Both the position numbers and the translations under genes were made by a program. 64,000 nucleotides of DNA from Chroococcidiopsis thermalis PCC 7203 (GTDB lineage: Bacteria; Cyanobacteriota; Cyanobacteriia; Cyanobacteriales; Chroococcidiopsidaceae), in assembly GCF_000317125.1 (NCBI RefSeq), contig NC_019695.1:5754336-5818335 (forward strand). Direction: 5' to 3'. The notes under the pieces are model-generated. The model was not told the origin of the DNA, made no database searches, and worked only from the letters and a program-made list of their open reading frames with translations. Below are positions 55,923-64,000 of the stretch, one piece after another. The first letter of the stretch is position 1. The number at the start of each line of letters is the position of its first letter.

Positions 55923-58523
55923 TTGAAACTGTGGCAGCGATCGCTATTTCTAGCGGGTGTGTTTTCTGTTTCGATCGTTCCTGTAGTATGCGTAGAAGAT
56001 CGGGTTTTTGCCCAGTCTGCCATCGAGATGCGATCGCCTGTTACAGTCACAGGCGTGCGGCTGAACCAAACTGCTAGTGGTTTGGAAGTCTTACTAGAAA
56101 CTACCAGCTCTGAGTCTTTATCTGTCGTAACTTCCGGCTATGGAAAAACTTATGTTGCCAATATTCCTAACGCACAACTAGCCTTACCAGAAGAAAAAAG
56201 CTTTCGTCAAGACAACCCCACCGCAGGAATTGCAGTTGTCAGCGTCACTCCACAAGGAGCAAATGGGATTAGGGTAATAGCGATCGGTTCTGGAGGATTG
56301 CCAACAGCAAAATTAAGGCAGAGTAATGGCAATAGTATTCTTAGTTTAACTGCTCCTACTGCTCCCACAGCTCAAACACCCATACCAGCGCCACCAGAAG
56401 GGGAAACCGCACCGCCTCAACCTCCGACTCAACCAGGGGAATCTACACCAGAAGCACAAGGGGAAGCACCCGCACCACAAGCACCCGCACCACAAGATGG
56501 AACGGCAGCAGGGGACGAGGAACAAGAAATTGTGGTGACAGGCGAACAAGAAGAAACTGGATATAGCGTCCCTAATGCCTCAACTGCTACCAAAACAGAC
56601 ACGCCCTTGCGCGACATCCCCCAATCGATTCAGGTAGTGCCGCAACAGGTGATTGAAGACCGCAATGTGAGAAATGTAACCCAGGCATTGGAAACGGTTA
56701 GTGGCGTTGTTGGTGCCGGAAGCATATCCGGTTCATCTGCGGGAGGTAGAATCATTAGAGGATTTCAGCAGGATGGAAATTTTCGTAATGGCTATCGAGA
56801 TGCTCCTAATTTCTACATCCTCAGCAGTCCAATTGGAACAATTGAACAAGTGGAAGTCCTCAAAGGACCAGCCTCAGTTCTGTTTGGCGGTTTAGAACCA
56901 GGTGGAATTGTCAACGTGACCACTAAACAACCCCTGAGCGAACCTTTTTACAATCTTGAATTTGAAGTGGGAAACCGTAACTTTTATCAACCTAAAATAG
57001 ATTTATCAGGACCTTTGACAGAAGATAAAAATTTGCTCTATCGCTTCATCGCTGGTTATGAAAGTACAGACGGTTTTCAAGATTTTGTCAACACAGACGA
57101 AACTACGATCGCACCTTCAATTACCTGGAAATTAGGCGAGCGAACAAATTTGAATTTGTACTACGAGTACACGGACTTTTCTGGCAATCCTCCCGAAGGC
57201 TCCAGTGCGCTTCTGAGTGATGGTAGTCTTACCCCTCGAAATCGCTATATTAGCTATCCCGATTTACAAGATGTTGATATCTCTGCTCAAAGATTTGGCT
57301 ACACGCTAACTCATGAATTTAATGACAACTGGCAAATTCGTAGTGCTTTTGCGGCATTGGACGCTGATACGAAAGACACACAAATATATGCTACTGCCAT
57401 CGAAGACGATCGCTTCGCCACCATAGAAGGCTATGACGCCGACTACGGCTACAAAAACTATTTTGCACAGATCGATCTACTGGGTAAGTTTAATACAGGA
57501 TCGATTTCACATCAGCTACTTTTCGGCTTTGATTTCAATGATTTTACTGATAGTTATCAGGGTCTTTTCACAAATCTACCAGTTCTAGATATCCTCAACC
57601 CCAACTACGATATTCCAGAACCTGAATCTGAGCCATTTTTTGAATTTGAGAACCAAGTTGATTCTTACGGGCTTTACCTTCAAGATCAGATCGCGCTTGG
57701 CGATCGCGTCAAACTACTGATTGGCGGTCGTTATGATTGGATATCCAGCTCGCTTGAAACTATTGATTTCAGCCTAGAAAATCCAACGGATGAATCAGAA
57801 AGATATGACGGAGCCTTCAGTCCTCGGATTGGGTTAGTGTATCAACCCAGTGATACGATTTCTCTCTACGCCAGCTACAGTCGCTCCTTTCGCGCCCAAA
57901 CTGGCTCTGGTGCTAGTGCTTTAGGATTCGATCCAACCAGGGGCACTCAGTACGAAGTGGGCATTAAAGCAGATTGGTTAGAAGGTAGGCTTTCCACGAC
58001 TTTAGCGGCGTACCATCTCACCAAGACAAATGTGATAACAGACGATCCGAACAACCCCCAGTTGTCCATACAGACTGGGAAGCAACGAAGTCAAGGAATT
58101 GAGTTGGATATTGCGGGGGAGATTTTGCCAGGGTGGAAGGCGATCGCTTCATACGCCTATACTGATGCAGAAGTGACTGAGGATAACACCTTTCCAGTCG
58201 GTAATCGATTGGTAGGCGTGCCAGAGAATCAAGCTAGTCTGTGGACAACATACGAGATCCAGTCGGGCAGTTTGCAAGGTTTGGGATTTGGCTTAGGACT
58301 ATTTTACGTGGGGGCGCGGCAAGGAGATTTAGATAACTCGTTTAAAATTGACGATTACTTCCGTACCGATGCCGCGCTTTATTACCGCAGAGGTCAGTTT
58401 AATGCGGCGATCAATATCCGTAATCTGTTTGATACGGACTATATCAGCTCTGGCTCAGGAAGATTTTTTCTTGAAAGAGGTGCGCCCTTTACGATCGTTG
58501 GCTCCGTTGGTTGGGAATTTTAA
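55920..58523 (+). CDS. AMIN/TonB-dependent siderophore receptor, copy 1
   Basis: 867 aa from ATG 55920 (a GTG 3 nt upstream is the alternative). Signal peptide about 1-28. AMIN domain about 38-140 (SPVTVTGVRLNQTASGLEVL), a Pro/Ala/Gln-rich linker, a TonB box IVVTGEQ at about 200, a plug (about 225-330, TDTPLRDIPQSIQVVPQ and VEVLKGPASVLFG), then a beta-barrel ending SVGWEF. The C-terminal aromatic Phe fits outer-membrane targeting. TonB-dependent receptors import siderophore complexes. It follows the AraC gene in a cassette repeated downstream. Substrate not readable; iron siderophore is likely from family knowledge. Confidence 0.93.
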   Translation: MLKLWQRSLFLAGVFSVSIVPVVCVEDRVFAQSAIEMRSPVTVTGVRLNQTASGLEVLLETTSSESLSVVTSGYGKTYVANIPNAQLALPEEKSFRQDNPTAGIAVVSVTPQGANGIRVIAIGSGGLPTAKLRQSNGNSILSLTAPTAPTAQTPIPAPPEGETAPPQPPTQPGESTPEAQGEAPAPQAPAPQDGTAAGDEEQEIVVTGEQEETGYSVPNASTATKTDTPLRDIPQSIQVVPQQVIEDRNVRNVTQALETVSGVVGAGSISGSSAGGRIIRGFQQDGNFRNGYRDAPNFYILSSPIGTIEQVEVLKGPASVLFGGLEPGGIVNVTTKQPLSEPFYNLEFEVGNRNFYQPKIDLSGPLTEDKNLLYRFIAGYESTDGFQDFVNTDETTIAPSITWKLGERTNLNLYYEYTDFSGNPPEGSSALLSDGSLTPRNRYISYPDLQDVDISAQRFGYTLTHEFNDNWQIRSAFAALDADTKDTQIYATAIEDDRFATIEGYDADYGYKNYFAQIDLLGKFNTGSISHQLLFGFDFNDFTDSYQGLFTNLPVLDILNPNYDIPEPESEPFFEFENQVDSYGLYLQDQIALGDRVKLLIGGRYDWISSSLETIDFSLENPTDESERYDGAFSPRIGLVYQPSDTISLYASYSRSFRAQTGSGASALGFDPTRGTQYEVGIKADWLEGRLSTTLAAYHLTKTNVITDDPNNPQLSIQTGKQRSQGIELDIAGEILPGWKAIASYAYTDAEVTEDNTFPVGNRLVGVPENQASLWTTYEIQSGSLQGLGFGLGLFYVGARQGDLDNSFKIDDYFRTDAALYYRRGQFNAAINIRNLFDTDYISSGSGRFFLERGAPFTIVGSVGWEF

Positions 58524-58575
58524 CTAGCTTTCCTGTTGGTAACGCATGAGGCGATCGCCAAAAGGCTTTAATGCG

Positions 58576-58587
58576 ATAATTTCTTAT
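58576..58587. promoter_or_regulatory. Possible regulator box upstream of second AraC gene
   Basis: ATAATTTCTTAT with flanking GCG and TAA, the second copy of the element at 54790-54801. Conserved in two independent positions, which supports function. Confidence 0.5.
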
Positions 58588-58625
58588 TAATCCTCAAAGC
58601 CTCTTATCTGCATGGCTGAACCCTC

Positions 58626-59645
58626 ATGACTATCACTATCTCCCAGCAAGCCCTCAACGACCTATTTCAGGAGACTGTGGAGCGATACCTTCGGTCAGCT
58701 TCGCTAACGCAACACCCCGATCCTGACGATCCGTTGGATGTGATGTACAAGTATCCACAACCGCTAGGACAGGGCTACTGGCGGGAAATTAAACTGCGAC
58801 AGGGACTAGAGTTGACGATTGGAGATCTTCAGTTACGCGATCGCATGGTGACAAAACACCCCGAACAGGAACGACAGGACATCCAGTATCACTTTCATTT
58901 TTCAGGTAGACATGAGGATCGTCGCGCATCTATTGGTAGCGGCGAATATGGGTTATTTGGAATTGGCATCGATCCGCATAGAACTTGTGATTGTTCGGAT
59001 AGGCAACCCTATCTGGAAGCGATCGTACATATAAAGCCAGAGGTGCTGTACTCTTTTGCCAGTAACCAGGCAGGAGAATTACCACCAGCATTGCAGCCGT
59101 GGATCGGACAGTTAGATCGGGAACATTACTGTCGTAGGGGAAATGCTTCACTGGCAATGCAAAGAGTGGCGCGGCAAATTGTACAGTGTCCCTATCAAGG
59201 AATTGCCAAACGGTTATACCTAGAAAGCAAAGCCCTAGAATTGATGGCAATGGTAGTTGTGGAGGAAATAGAAATCTGGAAAGGTAGCGGCGAATCTTAC
59301 TCCTTAAAGCCTGATGTAGTGGAGAGAATTCACCATGCTAGAGAAATTTTATTACGAAAACTTGACAATCCGCCATCGTTGATAGACCTAGCGCAACAAG
59401 TAGGGCTAAATAGCCGCGCGCTTAAAGAGGGATTTCGCACTTGTTTTGGCAAACCTACCTTTGCTTACCTGCACCACTATCGGCTAGAGCAAGCGCGTCA
59501 ACTGTTAGAAACTAAAGAAATGAAAGTAGCTGAAGTTGCTGCTGCCGTGGGATTTAACAATCAAAGCTATTTTGCGGAGGCATTTAGAAAAAAATTTGGT
59601 TTCAATCCTAAGACTTATCAGATGCAGCGAAAAAAGTTCTTCTAG
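58626..59645 (+). CDS. AraC-family regulator, copy 2 (PchR-like)
   Basis: 339 aa, paralogue of the regulator at 54824. Shared segments: QHPDPDDPLDVMYKYPQPLGQGYW, DRQPYLEAIVHI-like middle, HTH with HHAREILLRKLDNPPSLIDLAQQVGL and VAEVAAAVGFNNQSYFAEAFRKKFGFNPK. It lies 93 bp before the second receptor gene and 102 bp after the first receptor gene. Substrate-specific effector probably differs from copy 1, because the sensor half has diverged. No terminator is seen between the cassettes. Confidence 0.92.
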   Translation: MTITISQQALNDLFQETVERYLRSASLTQHPDPDDPLDVMYKYPQPLGQGYWREIKLRQGLELTIGDLQLRDRMVTKHPEQERQDIQYHFHFSGRHEDRRASIGSGEYGLFGIGIDPHRTCDCSDRQPYLEAIVHIKPEVLYSFASNQAGELPPALQPWIGQLDREHYCRRGNASLAMQRVARQIVQCPYQGIAKRLYLESKALELMAMVVVEEIEIWKGSGESYSLKPDVVERIHHAREILLRKLDNPPSLIDLAQQVGLNSRALKEGFRTCFGKPTFAYLHHYRLEQARQLLETKEMKVAEVAAAVGFNNQSYFAEAFRKKFGFNPKTYQMQRKKFF

Positions 59646-59712
59646 CGCTCAAAAAAAGTTCCTCCAACCGCCAAAATATCTTTCGATCGCGCTTACCATC
59701 CTGTATTGTTTT

Positions 59713-59744
59713 TGACAATTCTTCTCAGTTTGGTGTGAGTGATG
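59713..59744. promoter_or_regulatory. Conserved element before TonB receptor gene 2
   Basis: Copy of the element at 55891-55922: TGACAATTCTTCTCA, then TTTGGTGTGAGTGATG after one different base. 31 of 32 positions identical, higher than the coding regions around it. Confidence 0.65.
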
Positions 59745-62324
59745 TTGAAATTGTGGTGGCGATCGCTATTTCTAGCAGGTGTGTTTTCTCTTTCGATCGT
59801 TCCAGTCGTACAGGTACGAGTTTTTGCTCAGTCAAGCATAAGTATTCCATCGCCCGTAACCGTTACAAGCGTGCGACTGAACCAAACGGATAGTGGTTTG
59901 GAAATATTCTTGGAAACTACAAGCAAGCAGCCACTCAGTATTGTGACTTCCGGTTATGGAAAAACTTTTGTTGCCAACATTACCAATGCTCGCTTAGATT
60001 TACCAGAAGGCAACAGCTTTCGTCAAGAAAACCCCAACACTGGAATTGCGGTTGTTAGCGTTACTCCACAAGGAAACAATGGTATTCGGATAACTGCGAT
60101 CGGTTCTGAAGGATTGCCAACAGCAAAGGTGAGGCAGAGTAATGGCAATAGCATTCTCAGTTTAGCCGCCCCCGCCGCTCCTACAGCTCAAACACCCGTA
60201 TCACCTCCAACCATACCGCAAACTCCTACCCAGCCAGAAGCAACGACACCAGAGGCAGAAGGCGAAAGCACTCCACCAGCTGCACCCGAACCAGCAGATA
60301 CAGCGCCAGGGGAAGAAATGGAAATTGTGGTGACGGGCGAGCAAGATGGATATAGTGTTACAGATACCAGCACTGGCACTAAAACTGACACGCCTTTACG
60401 CGATATTCCACAATCAATCCAGGTAGTACCGCAAGAAGTGCTGCGCGACCAAAATATCAACAGTTTAGAGGATGCTACCCGCAATGTCAGCGGCGTGACT
60501 GGAACCAGAGCATCTTATGTTAGAGACGGGGCAGTAACTATTCGAGGGTTTCAGTCTTCTGGCTTTACTGGAAATCTCTTGCGTAACGGATTGAGAGATC
60601 CGCGTGGAGGGTTTGGGCTTGAGTTCGCCAATATCGATCGCGTTGAAGTATTGAAAGGTCCAGCTTCAGTATTATTTGGTTTGGGGAGTCCAGGGGGAAC
60701 GATTAACATTGTGACAAAACAGCCACTGCGCGAGCCATTCTATGCGGTTGAAGGGACGATCGGCAACTATGACTTTTATCGAGGCGCGATCGATTTGTCT
60801 GGACCATTAAACAGCTCTAAAACAATTGCCTACCGACTCAATGCTGCCTATCAAGATAACAAAGGATTTATTGATTTCCAACAAGATAAAATTTTCTTTA
60901 TTGCACCCGTTTTAAGCTTTGATATTGGTAAAAATACAAAGCTGACCTTAGAAGCAGAGTACCGCGAATGGGACTTGTTCTTCTTGCTGGGTCTACCTGC
61001 GGTTGGTACGGTTTTACCTACTGGTATTGGCAGATTACCACGTAACTTAAATTTTAGTGAATCTTCTACTGGTGGCGATAATACCATGAAAGTTACAACG
61101 AGTAAAATTGGCTATCGTCTCGAACACAAATTGAGTAAGAATTGGTCAATCAGAAATAGCTTTCTCGCCACCCTGTATCGAATTAATCGAGAATTTTTAT
61201 TTGCTACAAGCCTCGCTCCTGATAATCGCACCCTCAACCGTGGCTATGAGCTTGGTGAATTTGACGACAACACTTTTAACTTAGACACAAATGTCTTGGG
61301 GAATTTTTCCACTGGTTCTATTCAACACCAACTTCTATTTGGTGTCGATCTATATCGGCTAAATGAATACCGACAACAGCGTAACACTGGAACTGCTGCA
61401 CCACTTGACCTTTTTAATCCCGTATACGGTCAACCGCTAGGTTCTATTACTACTAGGGGTGATGATTCTACGCTGACAGATTCACTGGGCATTTATATTC
61501 AAGACCAAATTACGTTAGCAGACAATCTTAAGTTACTATTGGGTGGTCGATTTGATACCTTTAAGCAAACCACAGAAGATTTCATTGAAGACACAGAACA
61601 AGAGCAAACTGGAGATGCTTTTAGTCCCCGTCTAGGTATCGTTTACCAACCAATTGAGCCGATTTCTCTTTATGCCAGCTATATTCGATCTTTTACACCA
61701 GCAATCGGCAGATCCTTTGATGGCAGCCAATTTCAACCAGAACGGGGAACGCAATACGAAGTTGGAGTTAAAGCAGATTTGAATGATCGACTATCTGCAA
61801 CTCTTGCCTTATACGATCTAAGCCGCTCTAACGTGTTAACCGATGACCCAATCAATGAGGGTTTTTCTATCCAAACAGGCAAGCAAAAGAGCCAAGGTAT
61901 TGAACTAAATATTTCGGGTGAAATTCTACCAGGTTGGAACGTATTTGGTGGCTATGCTTACACAAATGCGCGAATTACAGAAGATGAAACTTTTGATGTT
62001 GATAATCGCCTGAGTAGTACTCCTGAAAATGCTTTTAACTTATGGACAACCTATGAAATTCAACAAGGTTCTTTGCAAGGGTTAGGCTTTGGCTTGGGAT
62101 TATATTTTGTAGGAGAACAGCAAGGCGATTTGGCTAATACATTTCAACTTCCTAGCTATTTTCGCACTGATGCCTCGATTTTTTACAAGCGCGATCGCTT
62201 CAGAGCTGCTCTAAATTTTAGGAATCTCTTTGACGCAGATTACTTTGAAGCCGCGACAAGCAGACTTCGCGTTTTCTATGGCGAACCATTCACCGTGCAA
62301 GGAACGGTTTCCTGGGAGTTTTAG
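59742..62324 (+). CDS. AMIN/TonB-dependent siderophore receptor, copy 2
   Basis: 860 aa from ATG 59742. Same layout as copy 1: signal peptide, AMIN (SPVTVTSVRLNQTDSGLEIF), Pro-rich linker, TonB box IVVTGEQ, plug with TDTPLRDIPQSIQVVPQ and VEVLKGPASVLFG, barrel ending GTVSWEF. The signal-peptide region is near-identical in the two copies, while the barrel differs strongly, consistent with duplication followed by change of ligand range. Paired with the second AraC gene. Outer-membrane siderophore receptor by family; ligand unknown. Confidence 0.93.
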   Translation: MLKLWWRSLFLAGVFSLSIVPVVQVRVFAQSSISIPSPVTVTSVRLNQTDSGLEIFLETTSKQPLSIVTSGYGKTFVANITNARLDLPEGNSFRQENPNTGIAVVSVTPQGNNGIRITAIGSEGLPTAKVRQSNGNSILSLAAPAAPTAQTPVSPPTIPQTPTQPEATTPEAEGESTPPAAPEPADTAPGEEMEIVVTGEQDGYSVTDTSTGTKTDTPLRDIPQSIQVVPQEVLRDQNINSLEDATRNVSGVTGTRASYVRDGAVTIRGFQSSGFTGNLLRNGLRDPRGGFGLEFANIDRVEVLKGPASVLFGLGSPGGTINIVTKQPLREPFYAVEGTIGNYDFYRGAIDLSGPLNSSKTIAYRLNAAYQDNKGFIDFQQDKIFFIAPVLSFDIGKNTKLTLEAEYREWDLFFLLGLPAVGTVLPTGIGRLPRNLNFSESSTGGDNTMKVTTSKIGYRLEHKLSKNWSIRNSFLATLYRINREFLFATSLAPDNRTLNRGYELGEFDDNTFNLDTNVLGNFSTGSIQHQLLFGVDLYRLNEYRQQRNTGTAAPLDLFNPVYGQPLGSITTRGDDSTLTDSLGIYIQDQITLADNLKLLLGGRFDTFKQTTEDFIEDTEQEQTGDAFSPRLGIVYQPIEPISLYASYIRSFTPAIGRSFDGSQFQPERGTQYEVGVKADLNDRLSATLALYDLSRSNVLTDDPINEGFSIQTGKQKSQGIELNISGEILPGWNVFGGYAYTNARITEDETFDVDNRLSSTPENAFNLWTTYEIQQGSLQGLGFGLGLYFVGEQQGDLANTFQLPSYFRTDASIFYKRDRFRAALNFRNLFDADYFEAATSRLRVFYGEPFTVQGTVSWEF

Positions 62325-62425
62325 TAGCTGACACCACCCTTAATTCCCAAAAACCCTCACTCCTCACTCCTTACCCCTCACCCCTTCTGATATAATCGCA
62401 GGCTATGCGTTGGGAGACAGGCAAC

Positions 62426-63760
62426 ATGGCATGGCATGAGATAAGCGGTGGAATCACTGCGCCAAGGGGTTACAAAGCGGCAGGCATTAGAGCGGGGTTA
62501 AAGCCTTCAGGACTACCAGATTTAGCCCTAATTTTGTCAGATGTAGAAGCGATCGCCGCAGGTGTGTTTACCACATCTCAAGTCCGTGCTGCTTGTGTCG
62601 ATTACTGCAAGCAAAGGTTACAAGACAAACCCAGCGCCCGTGCAATTCTTTGCAATGCAGGGCAAGCTAATGCTGCTACGGGTTCTCAAGGCTGGTTGGA
62701 TGCCCTAGAGTGTGCGATGGCACTGGGGCAAGCATTGAGTATTCCCTCAGAATCGGTGTTGCTTGCCTCTACTGGGGTAATTGGCAAAAGAATTGTGATG
62801 GACAAGATGCACGCAGGCATTCCCCAACTAGTTGCAGAGGCTTCCGAAACAGGTGGAGATGCGGCTGCACAAGCGATCGTCACTACAGATTTAGTCACAA
62901 AATCGATTGCTTTAGAAACAACAATGGGCGATCGCCCCGTGCGAATTGGTGGTATTGCTAAGGGTTCGGGCATGATCCACCCCAACATGGCAACGATGTT
63001 AGCTTTTGTTACCTGCGATGCGGCTGTCTCTCCCGCATTATGGCAACATATGTTGAGTCGAGCTGCCGATAAAAGTTTTAACCAAATCACCGTTGATGGC
63101 GATACCAGTACCAACGATTGTTTAATTGCCTTAGCCAACGGACAATCGCGCACCCCAGCAATTACCGAAATGGGTGCAGAGGCAGAAAAATTAGAAGCAA
63201 TGCTCACAGCCGTGTGCCAGCATCTAGCCAAAGCGATCGCCCGCGACGGTGAAGGGGCAACTTGTTTAATTGAAGTGCAAGTATCAGGGGCAACCGACGA
63301 AAAAGCCGCGCGTCAGGTAGCAAAAACCATCGCTGGTTCTTCTCTAGTTAAATCAGCCATTTTCGGACGCGATCCCAACTGGGGTAGAATTGCAGCTGCG
63401 GCGGGACGTGCGGGAGTACCTTTCGAGCAGGAACATCTCAGAATTCAATTAGGAGATTTTCTCTTAATGGAAAACGGACAGCCCTTAGACTTCGATCGCG
63501 CTGCTGCTAGTGCATACTTAAAGCAAAAAGCAGCACAAAAGTCTCAAGTAGAAACCGTTAGTACTGCCCAGAGCAACGAATTATTAGCGGTTAAAGATGG
63601 AGAAACACAAGCTTTCGAGCGTCAAAGCGGAGGCGATCGCTTTCAAGACGAAACCGTTTTAATTGCCGTCAGCATTGGCAGTGGTTTCGGTTCTGGCATA
63701 GCCTGGGGCTGCGATCTCAGCTACGATTACGTGAAGATTAACGCTGAATATACGACGTGA
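62426..63760 (+). CDS. argJ: Bifunctional glutamate N-acetyltransferase/amino-acid acetyltransferase ArgJ
   Basis: 444 aa from ATG 62426 (GGGAG at 62412-62416 gives good RBS spacing; ATG 62405 is an alternative). Arginine pathway enzyme that transfers acetyl from N-acetylornithine to glutamate. Typical segments: SGGITAPRGYKAAGIRAGLK, the self-cleavage region GSGMIHPNMATMLAF, and GRDPNWGRIAAAAGRAGV. Near the C-terminus a segment of about 35 residues (TVSTAQSNELLAVKDGETQA and following) seems inserted before TVLIAVSIGSGFGSGIAWGCDLSYDYVKINAEYTT-type end (cited part: GCDLSYDYVKINAEYTT). The frame stays open. Confidence 0.94.
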   Translation: MAWHEISGGITAPRGYKAAGIRAGLKPSGLPDLALILSDVEAIAAGVFTTSQVRAACVDYCKQRLQDKPSARAILCNAGQANAATGSQGWLDALECAMALGQALSIPSESVLLASTGVIGKRIVMDKMHAGIPQLVAEASETGGDAAAQAIVTTDLVTKSIALETTMGDRPVRIGGIAKGSGMIHPNMATMLAFVTCDAAVSPALWQHMLSRAADKSFNQITVDGDTSTNDCLIALANGQSRTPAITEMGAEAEKLEAMLTAVCQHLAKAIARDGEGATCLIEVQVSGATDEKAARQVAKTIAGSSLVKSAIFGRDPNWGRIAAAAGRAGVPFEQEHLRIQLGDFLLMENGQPLDFDRAAASAYLKQKAAQKSQVETVSTAQSNELLAVKDGETQAFERQSGGDRFQDETVLIAVSIGSGFGSGIAWGCDLSYDYVKINAEYTT

Positions 63761-63796
63761 AGATGTAGAGACGTTGCACGCAACGTCTCTACATCT
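63761..63796. terminator. Palindrome between argJ and kinase, terminator-like
   Basis: Perfect 17-bp arms AGATGTAGAGACGTTGC (63761-63777) and GCAACGTCTCTACATCT (63780-63796) around AC. It starts directly after the argJ stop and overlaps the stop codon region of the convergent kinase gene. The GTAGAGACGTTGC class is a dispersed repeat in cyanobacteria; here it may act as a terminator for both genes, though U-runs are missing. Confidence 0.65.
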
Positions 63797-64000
63797 AACG
63801 TTGCAACAACACGCTGACAGTCGTTTTCAATTCTGTCCCGCCACTTTCAATAAATAATTTACCTCCATGTAATTCTGTGATGCGTTTTGCCAAAATTAAA
63901 CCCAAGCCTAAACCCTGTTGTTCGTAAAATTTGCGCTCGAATTGCATATAACCGCCAATACTAGCAATTTGTTCGTTAGACATAGCGCGTCCGTAGTTAG
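63795..64000 (-). CDS. Histidine kinase C-terminus, partial (5' end beyond window)
   Basis: The frame stays open to the window edge, so the annotated piece is the C-terminal part only. FYEQQGLGLGLILAKRITELHGGKLFIESGGTELKTTVSVLL is the G2-box end of a HATPase domain (cited part: QQGLGLGLILAKRI). Preceding residues NYGRAMSNEQIASIGGYMQFER belong to the ATP-lid region. So it is a histidine kinase or a HATPase-containing sensor. The rest of the domains are not in this window. Confidence 0.85.
   Translation of the reverse strand, partial: NYGRAMSNEQIASIGGYMQFERKFYEQQGLGLGLILAKRITELHGGKLFIESGGTELKTTVSVLLQR

Overview
The window is a chromosomal segment of a cyanobacterium. The palindrome GCGATCGC (HIP1), typical of cyanobacterial genomes, is scattered densely through it. 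Many genes belong to families I know mainly from cyanobacteria: DUF3493, DUF2358, DUF1400, the low-complexity-tail membrane protein, the LpxB-related protein, SLH porin-type and AMIN/TonB-dependent proteins. Gene style and the abundant short intergenic repeats suggest a large-genome form (Chroococcidiopsis or Nostoc-like). The species cannot be named from the sequence alone.

Layout. 0-2 kb: a nucleoside hydrolase and a yeast-type cytosine deaminase, divergent with 17 bp between start codons. 2-8 kb: a large hybrid histidine kinase and a divergent REC-PAS-GGDEF-EAL regulator. 8-10 kb: two ABC permeases without ATPases. 10.5-13.3 kb: a PhyH-like dioxygenase, a nucleotidyltransferase-fold protein and a coupled PCMT-type methyltransferase. 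13.3-20 kb: DUF2358, a GH10-like glycosidase, DUF1206, an IS1-family remnant beside tRNA-Thr(CGT), DUF3493, an SLH/beta-helix surface protein and DUF1400. 20-26.8 kb: the rimP-nusA-ylxR-infB translation/transcription cluster, with an intrinsic terminator only 11 nt before rimP. 27-33 kb: a membrane protein, a DppB-type permease, an AraC regulator and a UvrD-like helicase.

33.5-36.4 kb is the accessory stretch. It holds a tight three-gene AT-rich cassette ending in an HNH nuclease, an overlapping toxin/immunity-like gene pair, and a decayed MNT/HEPN module with a stop codon in MNT and a HEPN gene cut off at a palindromic repeat. 36.4-41.7 kb: tldD and pmbA (metalloprotease pair), a helical protein and the LpxB-related gene. 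42-48 kb: a Ser/Thr kinase, SNF2 helicase and SWIM zinc-finger protein in a tight row. 48-51 kb: a GH63 glucosidase with an in-frame TGA at a Trp position, then a cupin. 51.4-52.6 kb: an SPFH protein coupled by ATGA to an Arc-like repressor whose start frame is broken in an A8 tract. 52.9-54.3 kb: gatB. 54.8-62.3 kb: two tandem copies of an AraC regulator plus AMIN/TonB siderophore receptor cassette with near-identical upstream elements. 62.4-64 kb: argJ with an insertion and the 3' end of a histidine kinase.

The most distinctive theme is short repeats that are normally intergenic, sitting in frame inside at least three otherwise intact genes (hybrid kinase, UvrD-like helicase, LpxB-related protein). 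Several disrupted genes (GH63, MNT, HEPN, Arc, IS1) also suggest active genome decay or, for single-base cases, possible sequencing error.
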